Part shown: in pieces, positions 9,608 to 21,400 of the stretch
Numbering within the stretch: the stretch's first letter is position 1
How the letters are laid out: every line of letters starts with the position of its first letter
NCBI GenBank assembly: GCA_024195585.1
Contig: SWBL01000087.1
Span: 62,001-126,000 of the forward strand
Direction: 5' to 3'
DNA length: 64,000 nt
From: Aureobasidium sp. EXF-3400
Lineage: Eukaryota; Ascomycota; Dothideomycetes; Dothideales; Saccotheciaceae
Made by a program: the position numbers and the translations under genes
The notes under the pieces: model-generated
The model's database searches: none
Told to the model about the DNA's origin: nothing
The model's input: only the letters and a program-made list of their open reading frames with translations

Positions 9608-11614
9608 TCACCTATACAGACGCCCTGCCTGCAGATCTGCTACGTTTCCACTTCCGATAGCAATATACCCAACCTCATCCTCAGGCGTGACATCTCCGTA
9701 CTTGGCATACCAATCCTTCATGAGTCTAGACCTGTCTGTGCTGCTGAGTGTAGTTGCCACAGAGGTTTGATCAAAGAATGGGCTGTCTTTGACCAATGAT
9801 GAGATGGTGAATGAGATGTCTGGTCCGCGGCGGAAGATAGCTGCTAACAAGCCGCAAAGACCTATGAAGGCTGTAACAGCGGACGACAATAGAAGCACCA
9901 CAAACCAGAATGTGTTGCACTTCAGCACCAATGCACTTCGTGTCTCAGTAGCTGTCGTGTTCGGGAGTAGTGTGCCTATACCTGCCGTATCTGCAGTGAG
10001 GTTCGAATTTCGAAGTCCTTTAGGAACTGCAGTTGGAGCAAGCATCGCCATCCAATACGTGTTGAGCAATTGGCCTAGTCGCAAGGCAAAAGTAGAATTG
10101 GATACTACCGTGACAGGCGGCACAGCAAATGAGATATTGAATGGATCGCCCGGGTTAATGATAAAATTTTGATACGGGGTCGCAACTATGGGGTGTCCTC
10201 CCACAAGAGCATCGACGAAATGTGTACTGAACCAGTAGAATGCAGTTCCAGCGATGTCGAGTGATGTCCAGCTTTCTGGTGCGCACGGTTTGCGTGACTT
10301 TCGGATCTCATTCGCAGTGCAGCTGCCTGATGAGCAAACCATGTAGACTTCAACGTAAGTGGTTCTGATAGTGCAATTCGCTGCGACCCATAGAGCAGGA
10401 CCGTTGTTGTCCTCCATATAAGTTATGTGTCGCGGCCGTGTGTTGACTGGTGAATCCCAAGGTTCTGAGTAGTTGTGCATGTTCACAGAGTACAGAAAGA
10501 GGTTATCTGAGAAAGTGCTTGTGTTGTAGACCGATGTTCCAGTAGGGTCCTCGAATTGTGCCTTTTCTGCTGACAACTTCGCTTGTGCGGCATCATCAGT
10601 GTAGCCGGTTGCATTCAGGCCATCACTCAGATTCCTGTACACAGGACATGAAAGAGTCCAGTAAGATGTCTCGATGTTGAAAGATGTGGTCAAATTGGTC
10701 GTATCCGAGACCTTGGACAGTGGAACTCCAATCAAGGATGCAAAGTCGTCGCTCGAGTTGAGCTGTGGAATTGAGTACCACCCCTCCGCATTTGCCTGAG
10801 AAGGATCCAGATTCTCGATCCAGGGTATCTTGGTATTGCCCCAAGTATCGATGGGGCCTGTAGACGACGATGAACCTGACGAAGCACCTACCAACGCTGC
10901 ACCAAAGAGCGCATTGACTGGCACAAGCTGTGAAGCAGTGTCCCCACCATCGTAAATTCCATCCAAAACGTTCGAGCTGGTATTCACGTACTGGAACGGG
11001 CGGGTGGTATTGTTTGCCTGAACCACTGAGGCAACGATACGTAGCGAAGCTTGACCACCCAACGGTGAGAGCGACCAGATTGCTATGAGCAGCAGGCTGA
11101 GGAGACTCAGAGATCTCATTTGGGCCTGTGTTAAAACTGTTTGAATGATGGTCATACTGCCAAGGAGTCGATCGAGCGATTCGATCCTGCCACCTCTTTC
11201 AAGTTTCCAGAACGCGATCGACTTGAAAGCTCTACCAACAACAGCAGCAAAAAGAATCGGGTAGATGGTTGGACCCTGTAGCACTTTTGTCAGTCCTGTT
11301 CTGGAAACTGGTCCGCTTTTGACTTCTCAAATACTTACCAGATTCGACAATTTTAGCAAGAGCTTCACTTGGGCACTCTCCATAGGCATATTCTGGTGCA
11401 TCTTGACCGCGAGAGCGTACACAAAGAATGTGCAGGAGAGAGCTATGGCAAGCATGTCCATGACAACCCCGGCTACTTTGCTTGCTTGCCACCACGAGAG
11501 TGTTGAGGGCTTGACTCCGATCTTGTCTCCAATTCCATGACCACTGCTCATGGAGGTGTGGTCGGACTCGCGTGTCTGAGTCCGTATGGCTTCGAATTTT
11601 GTTTGGTAAGCCAT
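9608..11614 (-). CDS. Fungal four-TM membrane glycoprotein of unknown function
   Basis: Two exons, 11614-11339 and 11275-9608, give 647 residues. Predicted membrane segments lie at about residues 48-70, 93-115, 147-165 and 546-573. The long loop between the third and fourth segments carries many N-x-S/T sites (NNTT, NSS, NLT, NYS, NCT) and a few cysteines, so it probably faces outside or the lumen. The motif IWSLSPLGGQASLR directly after the third segment and the C-terminal KDWYAKYGDVTPEDEVGYIA are characteristic of a large filamentous-fungal family without assigned function. It converges on URC4 with 48 bp between genes, and its promoter lacks the CTGCGGCT element, so I do not count it as a cluster member. 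A transporter or sensor role would be guesswork. Confidence 0.8.
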
Positions 11615-12588
11615 TCTATATTCTCAGGTAGAGATGTTACGGCAAAATAAGTACGTCGGGAGAAAACTTGTAAGTTATGTGAACATGCGGCAGCTGGAGA
11701 GAGCACCTTATGGAAAGTGTGGCCTTGTATCGGTGGTTAGAATGTTTTGTACGTACCTCAAGCGGTTAGATGGCGCATCCAGGTTCTCAGCGCGTCTTTT
11801 GAACAGCGCATGTGCACATGCGCCTGCATGACCAGATATCGAGCCGGTGCAAGGCTGTGTTAAGCTCAAGCATTTTAGAAGCCACATATCTTTCAGCCTG
11901 CGCTAGGATGGCCGACGGAATTCTCGTGGGATTCAGCATGGTATGCTATCAGGATGGTGACCGATGTCAACAGAAGTGGCTTATGTTCGCGGCATGCTGA
12001 TCGCCCCTTCCTACCGATAAACTTGCAGCGTGTGGTGTTATGGGGGCCAAAGCCGCAAACGCCACGCTGCGTGCTGGTATCCCAAACGAAGCGCAAGAAT
12101 ATCCCACAGACAAGTTCATTACTGATGTTGTTACCGAAAGGCCTTCCCAAAGTACGACGAACTTGAGTCGCTAAATAGTTGTAGGGGTAGAATTGATCTA
12201 GCTGGTACATCGAGAATCTGCTAAGAAGAGTCAAGCTTTGTTAGCGAAAGGAAGGCGCGGATCAAGCATGTCAAGCCTTGCTAAGATGGAGCCGTGTCAG
12301 TGCGTGGAATAACAAACCCATGCATATGCATGCTGGCGATACCGTAGGTGTGGGGTACGAAGATAGATAGAGCCATCCAATGATTCGAACATACCAACGC
12401 CACTGGTTTTCCACTATGCGCGGATGTGTACGCCTCTTCCTGCCACTCTTTGTTCTGTCAGGATATCGGGTATGTGGGGACGGACTGCATATGCGAGCGG
12501 AAGAAACGACTAATATTAGCAATGCCACTTCGTTCAAGGAAGAAGCAAATGCTGGACGTGATGTCCTCCAATGAGCAAAACTGCGCAT
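11615..12588. other. Intergenic region, no gene recognised
   Basis: It holds the promoter of the membrane protein gene (left) and the 3' flank of kynureninase (right). Short frames on both strands show no family motif and no splice-consistent extension. Two perfect palindromes occur: 16 bp at 11807-11822 (CGCATGTGCACATGCG) and 14 bp at 12319-12332 (CATGCATATGCATG). Confidence 0.6.
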
Positions 12589-14058
12589 CTATTTCACCTC
12601 ACTCCAGCCTTTGTCATCCTTTCCACCCTCCACCATCACCGATCCTTCCGTTTCCTTGCTTTTCTTCTCCGAAGCCTCTTTACAAGCTTCCGTGAAGACT
12701 TGGACGTATTTCAGTACATCACTCCAAGAGTTGTAAAGCGGTGCAGGAGCTACACGGATTACATCTGGCCTTCTCTCATCTACCACCACACCCTCCTTTT
12801 CCAGTACGTGCATGACACTATCAAGGAGGCCAGGAGAGAGACGAAGTGACAACTGTGCGCCTCTCTGCTCAGGGTCAGAAGGCGTGATGATAGAAAAGCA
12901 GTCTTTAATATCCGTGCTTGCAAGAAGGAGGTTCTCCAGATATCCAGTCAGAGCGACAGATTTCTTTCTGAGGGCCGCAAGAGAGGTTTTGTTGAAGACG
13001 TCCAGAGAAGCGCGAAGGGCTGTCATATCTGCTACCGAGGGGTTGGAGAGTTGCCAACCACCTGCTCCTGCGATAGGCGTAAAGACGTTTTCCATTGCGA
13101 AGCGGCTGCTCTTGTCGCTACCCCACCAACCACTAAGTCTAGGTGTGTACTCTGGCCGTGAAGAGGAAGAGGCAGTAGAGACCTTAGAATGGCGTTCATG
13201 GACGAAAAGCCCACCAATACTGCCTGGACCGCAGTTGAGATACTTGTAACTGCACCAAGCTGCGAAATCGACATTCCAATCATGTAGCTTGAGGGGCATG
13301 TTTCCTGCTGCATGAGCAAGATCCCACCCCACGACTATGCCCTTCTGCTGTGCATGGGCGGTGATGGTGGGGATGTCAAAGAATTGGCCAGTGTAGAATT
13401 GGATTCCTGGTAGTAGAAGGAGAGCTATTTCATCTGCGTGCTCGTCGATTGTGGCAAGAATCTGTTGAGTGCTCAGAACAGGGTCGTTTGAGTCTGCAGG
13501 CTCGAGAAGGATCATTGAAGAAGCAGGATCTTTGTTGTGGTGTAGAAGTTGTGATTCCACAGCATAATGATCACTCGGGAACGCCTTGCCCTCAATCATA
13601 ATCTTCCACCTCTTCTCAGTGGGACGATAGAAACTCGCCATGGCTAGATGCAAATTGGCAGTCAAAGTCTGCATAACAGCAACTTCATTCTTCTTAGCTC
13701 CCACAATATCACAAACATCATCAATCACATCATCGTCAACATGCAACCAAGGCGGCAATTTCGAATCCTCAATTTCGGTAAAGTGGCCATAGACACCTTT
13801 GGTTGCCCAGGTTTGAAGGTAGTTTTGTTGGTATTGAGAAGTTAGGCGTGGTTGGAGACCCAAGGAGTTGCCGCAGAGATAGGTGCATTGTTGTGGTTGG
13901 TCTTGAGAAGAGGGTTCGAGGGTTTTGGAGTGCAGGTCTGAGATTGTTGGGATGATGAATTGGTCTCTGAAAGATGAGAGCGGATCTTGCTCATCCTGGG
14001 ATTTGGCGTAGGCCTCGCTGAAGAGCTCCGCGACTTCCTTGTTGGCTTGATTTGCCAT
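12589..14058 (-). CDS. BNA5: Kynureninase (L-kynurenine hydrolase)
   Basis: PLP enzyme that cleaves kynurenine and 3-hydroxykynurenine to anthranilate or 3-hydroxyanthranilate plus alanine, part of tryptophan degradation and de novo NAD synthesis in the cytosol. A single exon of 489 residues. Motifs visible: [12 protein letters not shown] at about residue 60, [44 protein letters not shown] (PLP-binding Asp) and [16 protein letters not shown] with the Schiff-base lysine at about residue 272. The family is usually about 450-470 residues; the excess is a Lys/Glu/Gly-rich tail after the last conserved region ([10 protein letters not shown] and onward). The start Met is the first in frame and is followed by a normal N-terminal helix. 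It is divergent from the SDR gene; no functional link is evident. Confidence 0.95.
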   Translation of the reverse strand: MANQANKEVAELFSEAYAKSQDEQDPLSSFRDQFIIPTISDLHSKTLEPSSQDQPQQCTYLCGNSLGLQPRLTSQYQQNYLQTWATKGVYGHFTEIEDSKLPPWLHVDDDVIDDVCDIVGAKKNEVAVMQTLTANLHLAMASFYRPTEKRWKIMIEGKAFPSDHYAVESQLLHHNKDPASSMILLEPADSNDPVLSTQQILATIDEHADEIALLLLPGIQFYTGQFFDIPTITAHAQQKGIVVGWDLAHAAGNMPLKLHDWNVDFAAWCSYKYLNCGPGSIGGLFVHERHSKVSTASSSSRPEYTPRLSGWWGSDKSSRFAMENVFTPIAGAGGWQLSNPSVADMTALRASLDVFNKTSLAALRKKSVALTGYLENLLLASTDIKDCFSIITPSDPEQRGAQLSLRLSPGLLDSVMHVLEKEGVVVDERRPDVIRVAPAPLYNSWSDVLKYVQVFTEACKEASEKKSKETEGSVMVEGGKDDKGWSEVK

Positions 14059-14713
14059 ATTGAGCAGGAACTAATTTGAAAGCTCTTTGAGTGTCGTGGA
14101 CAAGTGATCAGATCAGCCGTAACTTCCTTCAAGTCGTGGTATGAGAAGGCGAAGAGAAGTGTTTGAGATGGCTTGTCCCCAGAATATCCGTGCTTAGAAA
14201 TCGGCAGGTGCAAATAATTTCCTTCTCGTGATTCTTAGTGATGCGCGACCATCAATTGAGTTTGAGCCTTGGTGTAAGATCCTGTATCCGTTTGTTTCTC
14301 GGACCTATGTAGATGATTTGAACCTGAACTCTGTTTCTCGCCAAAAGAGATGGCCGTCGTTTGGAGAGATCAACGATATAGCCAAGACGTCATGACAGGT
14401 CTCCCCACAATTTCTTCCGACCTCGGATCTTGACCAAGGACAGCCATCCTCAATCTTTTTGGAGTGGGATGGAGTTCTTCAACCAGAAGAATGGCTGGTC
14501 ATATTGACTGGAAAGAGTGACCGGGTCTCAGAATCCGGTGTCATCCGAACAAAAATAAGCCTCGTAACTCGCATAACATCCACCATGTCCCTAACAAACG
14601 ACCGGCCGAAATAGCCTCGGCATGTTGAAAGAGGTAGGTCTCCTCACTCGACATATATCACGTACCCAGTCCTTCGCATCTTCTCCTGGAAACCTTTCAT
14701 TGAAACAGCAATC
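14059..14713. other. Divergent promoter region of kynureninase and SDR genes
   Basis: 655 bp without a supported gene. Short frames overlap the kynureninase N-terminus in other phases only. A pyrimidine-rich stretch with cctcactcgacatatatcac lies about 60-80 bp before the SDR start, a plausible core promoter region. No CTGCGGCT element was seen. Confidence 0.5.
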
Positions 14714-15648
14714 ATGGCACCTAACGACCGCATCTCTCAAATCGCCTCCCACCTCAACTACCCTCGTGGTCTTCTGGCTGGCCAGGTTGCCATCGTGACC
14801 GGAGCAGGTCAAGGCATTGGAGCAGAAACCGCACGCCTGTTTGCCAACGAGGGAGCCAAAGTCGTCGTCTCAGACATTGATGGCGAGAAAGCCACTGCTG
14901 TAGCCAACTCGATCAATAGCAATGGAGGCAAGGCATTGGCTGTGCCCGGCGATATGCTCGACGACGCCTACCTCAAGACCTTGATCGAGAAGACTGCCGA
15001 GTTTGGCGAGGGCAAGATCCACATCATTGTCAACAACGCAGGTTTCACATGGGATGGTGTTATTCACAAGGTATGCTTGCCTCCTTTCTAGCTCCCAACC
15101 AAACCTCTTTCTAACATCAAGAAACACAGACAACAGACAAACAATGGGACACCATCATGTCTCTCCACGTCGGAGCTCCTTTCAAGCTCATCCGTAACGC
15201 CGCCCCTTACTTCCGCGTCAAAGACAATGCACCCAGAAACATCATCAACATCTCCTCAACCTCAGGCTTGCACGGCAACGCAGGCCAAGCAAACTACGCA
15301 GCCGCAAAAGCCGCAGTCACCGGCCTGACAAAGACAATCGCCAAAGAGTGGGGTCCGGCATTCGGTGTGCGCTGCAACACTGTAGCTTTCGGTTACATTG
15401 CCACCAGACTTACTGCTGCAAAGGAAGAAGGTGCTTTCGTGACAACGCCTGATGGCCAGAAGATTGCTTTGGGTATCCCCGGTGCCCAGAAGAAGGGCAA
15501 GGACGACGGCGGCGCTCACAAGGATATTCCTCTGGGAAGACCTGGTACTGCCACCGAGGCCGCTGGAGCCATTCTCGGTGTTGTCAGTCCTTACTTCTCG
15601 TACGTCAGCGGTCAGACCATCAGTGTCACCGGTGGACGCAACATTTAA
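14714..15648 (+). CDS. Short-chain dehydrogenase/reductase (FabG-like)
   Basis: NAD(P)-dependent classical SDR of 291 residues from exons 14714-15070 and 15130-15648 (intron 15071-15129). The cofactor motif TGAGQGIG is at residues 29-36, SDIDG follows the second strand (an acidic residue that favours NAD(H) in many SDRs), and NNAG lies at about 110. The catalytic Ser sits in NISSTSG at about 161 and YAAAK gives Tyr175 and Lys179. The C-terminus ends SGQTISVTGGRNI, close to the usual SDR ending. An unusual insert of about 30 residues (TTPDGQKIALGIPGAQKKGK and following) sits in the substrate-binding loop after the Rossmann core. The family is often annotated as 3-oxoacyl-ACP reductase, but the substrate cannot be read from sequence. 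Confidence 0.88.
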
Positions 15649-16236
15649 GGAAGAGGTAGTCACTTTGATAAATCTGTAAAATTGAACAATTCGAATATAA
15701 GAATTAGAACAGTCGTGTCTCTCGTTGTCGTCTTCCTGGGTTTCGGCAGAGCAATCCTCGATATGAGAGTGATCCATCACCGTCTACGTGAGGCAGCCTT
15801 GCGAACCTTGGCCAAATAATGTACATGTTCCAAAAGTCGGCCAGTTCTCAACAGAGGCTTCTTCCCGCAAAGTCTATGTCATGTCAAATCTCTTTTGCTG
15901 AAGATCATATCGCTGAAAGCCTTTCTGTCCGTGGGAAGATCATTGATCACACGACCTAAGTGGAAATTGTCCGCGGGCGAGCCTTCTGTTTGGTTCAACA
16001 ATGATATGATTTCGTTTATGAGAATGCTTCTTCGATGTTGCAAACGAAGAAGGGGAGGCAGCAAGGAAAAAGAAGAAGAAAAACACCCCCCAAAGAGTTT
16101 CCCAATAGCCACGTAATGAAAAAAAACCAGATGCCCAAATACCTCACTCTTTCTTTACTCTCAGCGCTTTCCCTGGTTGCCAGCTGCAACAGCCTCTTGA
16201 CCATCTGCTTTATTTACATCCTCGTTGCGGCCCTCC
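15649..16236. other. Convergent intergenic region of SDR and OSBP genes
   Basis: 588 bp containing both 3' flanks. AT-richer stretches and runs such as gaaaaagaagaagaaaaac near 16064-16083 are seen; short frames are not supported as genes. Confidence 0.5.
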
Positions 16237-17517
16237 TTAGATGTCGTAGGCAGGGTTCGCTGCCTTGGCCTTGGCAGGGTCGAACTCCCAAACACCGTTT
16301 GTCTTGTCGGCCTCAAGAGAGCCGCCAGGAACCTGGTGAATCATGGCGTCGAAACGTGGGCTGTTAGGCACACGGTGGAAGAATCTGCGCTGCCACTCAG
16401 AGCCCTGCTCCTTTTCTCTCTTGCGCAAGTCGCGCTGATTGTTCTCGATGAGCGACTTCTCGGTCGATGTGGTGTCCATATCACCACGGTTAATGGCCTC
16501 AGCAACCTTGTACCAGGCGCGGCGCGACTCGAGAGGGTCCTGCTGTTCGATAGGTGCAACAGTGAGTGGAGTCTTTTGCATTCTCGAGGCGTCGTATGAG
16601 TCGACAACCCTCTTGTGAGCATCCTTGATGGTGAAGTTGCCGCTCCATTGGCCCTCAGCGGTGTAGATGACATCCTTTTCGCGGCCATTGGGGTACATTG
16701 TGGCAGTGAAGGAGTTCTTCTTGCCGCTGACCCAGCCCTTGCCGCTGTAGTCGACCTTGCAAGTGTAAGCAGTGGAGGAAACGATGTGTGTGCTCTTCTC
16801 GAGCTCGACGTATGGCGAACCAGTGATGAGACCTTCGATGTGGAGAGCGGGGAGGGTGATGAGGTAGTCCTCGTCGAACTGATCGATGTGGAGGACGGCG
16901 TGACCAATCTGCTTGACGTTGATGGTTCTACCGAACGAGGCCTTCTGGGCGTTGTATCCTTGGAGACGGACACCGTGTTGCTTGTTCCAGATGCTGTATG
17001 CGGTGACTGGAGGGTGGTGGCTGCGCATGTGGTTAGAAGAGAGGGGCTTTTGAGTGGCAGATGTGTACACACCTGACTTGCTCACTGACGAGCTCAGTGG
17101 TGCCAGCGTGGTCAACCCACTTGCCCAAGAACAGCTCACCCAAGAAGGGGTTGAGGGGCTTCTTCTCGCTGCCGAGCTTCTCGTTACGCGAGGTGTATTG
17201 TTGCTTAAGGGTGCTCAGGAACCACTTGAGGACGAGCATGCAGCGCTTCTGCTTGTCTTGTTCCGAGGCGGGAGCGACCAAGACTGAGGGCATCTCAGCC
17301 CAGTATGCCGAGAACTCTGTGAGCGAAGTTGTCGACAGGATGAAAGCGGGAGCAGTAAGAGACGAAAGGTCGCCATTGAAAGAGGCTATCGACTGTATCG
17401 GCAGGTCAGTGGACAGAGTCGAAACATAGGCGCAGGACGAGGAGGGTGGTGTCGTACCTTGAGGAAAGAACCCCAAGAGCCCTTGCTAGCAGTGGGAACA
17501 GCTGAGCCTTCTGCCAT
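16237..17517 (-). CDS. KES1: Oxysterol-binding protein, Kes1/Osh4 type
   Basis: Soluble sterol/PI4P exchange protein acting at Golgi and ER contact sites. Exons 17517-17458, 17392-17073 and 17020-16237 encode 387 residues. The OSBP fingerprint EQVSHHPPV is rebuilt exactly across the second intron (17072-17021), and [15 protein letters not shown] precedes it. Downstream are [27 protein letters not shown] and the C-terminal [19 protein letters not shown] with the usual [11 protein letters not shown] helix. No PH domain, ankyrin repeats or FFAT motif is present, which places it in the short Kes1/Osh4 class (yeast Kes1 is about 434 residues). The N-terminus [20 protein letters not shown] includes the lid-type hydrophobic patch. 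The assignment is clear; which paralogue of the class it is remains inference. Confidence 0.93.
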
Positions 17518-18455
17518 GATGTAAGGTGGGTTGCGTGGAAGTGATGTGGATTGTTTGGGGTGGATGGGTCAACGAGATACGACGACGACGTGGATGGTGG
17601 ATGAGGGGCTGGATGCAATTGCCAAATCACGGAAGCTGGCGTCGCGCTGCGTTGCGTTACGTCGATGAAACTTTGAGAAGCGTTCCGAGGCTTCTACGCG
17701 CTGGAAAGTAGACTTTGAGCGACAGCTGCTGCGACAAGGAGAAATGCAAGCAAAGGGGTCTGGTAAAGAACACGAATGTTGCAACAATGTTCCGATTGCG
17801 ACTGCACTACGCACCACCTTTGCCTCTCCCAATTCCCAGTGTTATCCCTCCCGGTTGTCGTCATTCTTGGCGTCTCAGCCTCACCCTTATCCGAGGTGCC
17901 TGTTGCACGTCGTGGATGTCTCAGCCCCTGCCCAGTGGACCATAGCTAAAATGTCACTGAAGAATAATAACACGGATCTGTCGGAATCCTTTGTTTGAAC
18001 ATGTGAATCTGGCATTTCATTCATTGTCATCATCGTGATTTCTTCCATCTAAAAACCACGCTTCCATCTTCTCTGTTGTGTTGACATATACGGGCGCCTA
18101 CTCCCCCTGTGTCCGCCATCTAATGCTCTTTTTTGCGATTCAAATAAAATCCCCCCAAGCCAAGAAATAACCACCACTCCGTTTTGGTACGAATCGATGG
18201 TGTCCCCCAATATTATACACGAAAGATGGAACGTAAAGAGAAAGAAAGCTTGTGTGAGAGTAGTGAAGGCTGATTGGACGCCGTCTCTGTGTGTGAAATC
18301 ATGTCGCAGGTTTATGTCGACCCCAAGATCATGTTGAAGCATTCAAATCCGCTTGCCCCAAAGCAAATATGTAGATTGGTGTCATTGCGAGACCTTGTTG
18401 TGTTGTACTCGCAAGCCCACCGCTCGGAACGTGTTGATCAGATTTCCCCCGAAAT
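17518..18455. other. Intergenic region: OSBP promoter and NOT1 3' flank
   Basis: 938 bp between two minus-strand genes. Short frames on both strands show no recognisable protein. The part right of about 18000 is richer in T/A runs and probably belongs to the NOT1 3' UTR. Confidence 0.5.
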
Positions 18456-21400
18456 CTAGGTCATGGCACGCGGACTCTGTGCGAGTCCTGAGCTGTGTGC
18501 AACATTCAGCATCATTCTCTCAACCTCAGGTGCTGCCTTCATCCAGCCGAGTTCCCAAATGTTGTAAGAGTTGTTCTTGACAAGTTCCAACACGGTCACA
18601 AGCAAACCCCAAGGATGAGGTCTGGAGGACATGACGCGCTCAACCAAGACTCTGGCGACCTGCTGCTGGAGGTCTTCAGAGCTGACAGTAAAGAGGTGGA
18701 GCAATGCAGTCGAGAAGTAGTGGGTGTGAGCGTTGGGGTACCGGACTTGGTTGGTGATTGCGCTGAGCAGTTGGTAACGCACTTCATGACGCGACTCGTG
18801 CAGCAGACACTCGATCACTCTGCTGGGAGTGGCCGAGGGTGAGAAGACCGAGGATCCAGCGGTAGCAGTGTTGCCGATGTGCAAAATCAATGCATTGATG
18901 ACCAGAGCATCAGGCTTGCCTTCAGTTTCAATACCTTCAATGACGGTCTTGACATCGTCATCTTTGATGTCCTTGCCCTGAAGCAAGTTCTCAATGGCAG
19001 TGTCGATACCTGCTTCGGACAAGACGTTTTCAAGCCCGCCACGAAGATGTGGCAACTGACGAACTTGTTCCAGGCGGTTCATCTTGAGACCTGGGGTGAA
19101 AGGATCGGGCAGCTCTTGGAAGGATGAAGGGTATGCACAGTTGATGACGTTCTGCAGCTGAAGCAGACCAGCAGGCACGCTGCTGTTGAGGCGCATATGG
19201 TTCTCAGTAAGGAACTCAGGGAAGTCATGCTGCAGAATCAGGAGAACACGCAAGACACCGCGGTAGAACTCTGCTGCATGAACCGAGATCTCTTGAGTAC
19301 TGACCAAGTCCCCGAGGAAGCTGAACAAGACTTGAAGAATCTGGAGATAGATATCCCAACCCTTTCTGTCTGTCGATCTCATGATTTCGGGCACGAACAT
19401 GCGATGGCTGATAAGTGCCAACCAGGAGAAGGTAAACATAGGGAAGAACTTGGGCTGCAATGCCAAGAAAGCTTTACCGAAGACAAGGATAAGGTCCTGG
19501 TACTCATCACCAAGGTGTGCTCTGAACAAAGAGAGTTCGCACAGAAGACTGGACATGAGTCTGAAGAAGACTCTGTCATTGAAGCGATCAACGGCACGGG
19601 ATGTCTGGTGGTGATTCATGACTAGAACGAGCAAGCCAAGGATTGCCTTGAGATAGTCGGTCTTGCTGCCTGAAAGAACTCCTTCGCCCTCACTCTGGTA
19701 TGCGACAAGTGAAGCAACCAACTTGGCAAGAGCATCAACATGAATATAAGCGTGGTCAAGACTGCCATAGGTGAGAGCCTCACGCTCGAAGCAATCAAGT
19801 GACATCTCAATGCAGACACGCAAGAATGCAGAGAATTCTTCCTGGTTGCTGAGCAAACTACGACTTTGTAGCTGCTGAATGAAAGCCACCAAGTAGCGTT
19901 CAGGGACCTCGGGTCTTTGAAGACGTACCCATTCCTCGAATACATACTCGAGTTGATCCTGCTTGTCAGAAGCAGGAGGACTTGGCGGAGGTGCGCCATT
20001 GGACACGTCCTGAAGCTTCTTGATGATGTCCTTGCCTAGCTCGATGCTGGGATCCTCAGATAGCCACTGACCGAGGGCACCGAAGGAGAGGACAAAGTCT
20101 GCACGAAGAGCAGCTGGGTGCTCATTAAGGATCAGTTCATCGATAAGAGCACCCAGGAACTCAACAGCGACAGCCTTCTTCTGCATAATTGCCTGAGAAG
20201 TTTGCAAGTCGACGTGATGGATATCGAGCAGGCCAGTCTTCAGCAAACAGACAGTGACAGGACCATTGTAGACCTTGTCATCGTTGATTGTCTGTAGATA
20301 GATGGTCAAGTTGCGAGCAGTATTAACGGAGATCAGACAAAGGTGGTTCAGGACTTCAACAAAGACCTCGATCTCGAGACGCGTTTCACTCTTAGTGTAG
20401 GCGAACATTGTTGCTCTCTGCACAGTGGCGAGAGCCAGGTGCTCCTTGTCAGCAGAGCTTTCAATCATGCGCATAAGTTGTGCGTATGCCTCGCGGACAG
20501 GCGAACTAGGGCCTATTTCGCCAATGTGCTCTTCCGGTGCTTCATGTGCAGCACGCTGAAGTTCAGCCAGTGCCTCGAAGACATGTGCTATAAGAACCTC
20601 AGAGGTCATGTAACCATTGGTCTGGCCCTGTGCGGGCACAACACGCTGTTGCTGTTGTCCTTGTCGGGGTATAGCTGGTGCCTCAGCAGGGGTAGGCAGG
20701 CTCGTTAGGTAGTTGTCGGTAAGCTCCTGCAGCTGGCGGGTGTTGTCTTGCGACACCGCATTGGCGTGAGGAGCAGCAGGTAGACGCATTTGACGGCCGA
20801 ACTCCTCGTAGATAGCCAACTGTTGTGGGTTCAGACCACCAGGCTCCTGTCGGTATGGATCGGGGATAAAGAAGGCCCATCGGCTGACGGCAGGGAAGTT
20901 GAAGGGCTCACTAGGGCGTTGTTCGTTGTGTCTCTTGCGACGCTCCATTGACTCCTGAATCTGTGCATCGATCTCGGCCATGGATTGTGACTCCGCAGCA
21001 TCTTCAACAAGCTTGCAGACCGTGTCAAGATTGTCGTTCACGAACATGAGAATGGAGCCCTCTGGAAGAGGCTCACGCAAGTTCTGGGCTGCGAGTATGC
21101 GAATGTTGTTGGAGATGCTCATGCGAAGAGGCTCCTTGCAAGTCACAAGCGCCAGGCTTCCCGAAAGTGCCTTAACCACGTTGTGAGCGCACGAAGAAAG
21201 TCGCTCTGGATCAGGTTCCATGGCAAAATCTTTCTCGACGAGCTGCGATGTGGAGATGGCAGCGATGGTGACCGAGCGTTCCACGACCGGAGCAATAATC
21301 TCAGTAATGGCACGCTGGGCAGCTTCGAGGAAGATGTTCTTGAGTTGAGCTTGGGAGATGCTTCCCGAGGAAGGTGGGTAGTTAAGCATAGCACCGAGGT

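Noticed and set aside
9608..11614. Membrane protein as a uracil transporter of the cluster
   Set aside because: Its four-segment layout with a big glycosylated loop does not resemble Fur4/NCS1 transporters, and no operator-like element is seen in its promoter.
14714..15648. SDR gene as a member of the uracil pathway (3-hydroxypropionate dehydrogenase)
   Set aside because: It lies 5 kb beyond the cluster with two unrelated genes between, and its promoter has no CTGCGGCT element; it reads as a generic FabG-like SDR.
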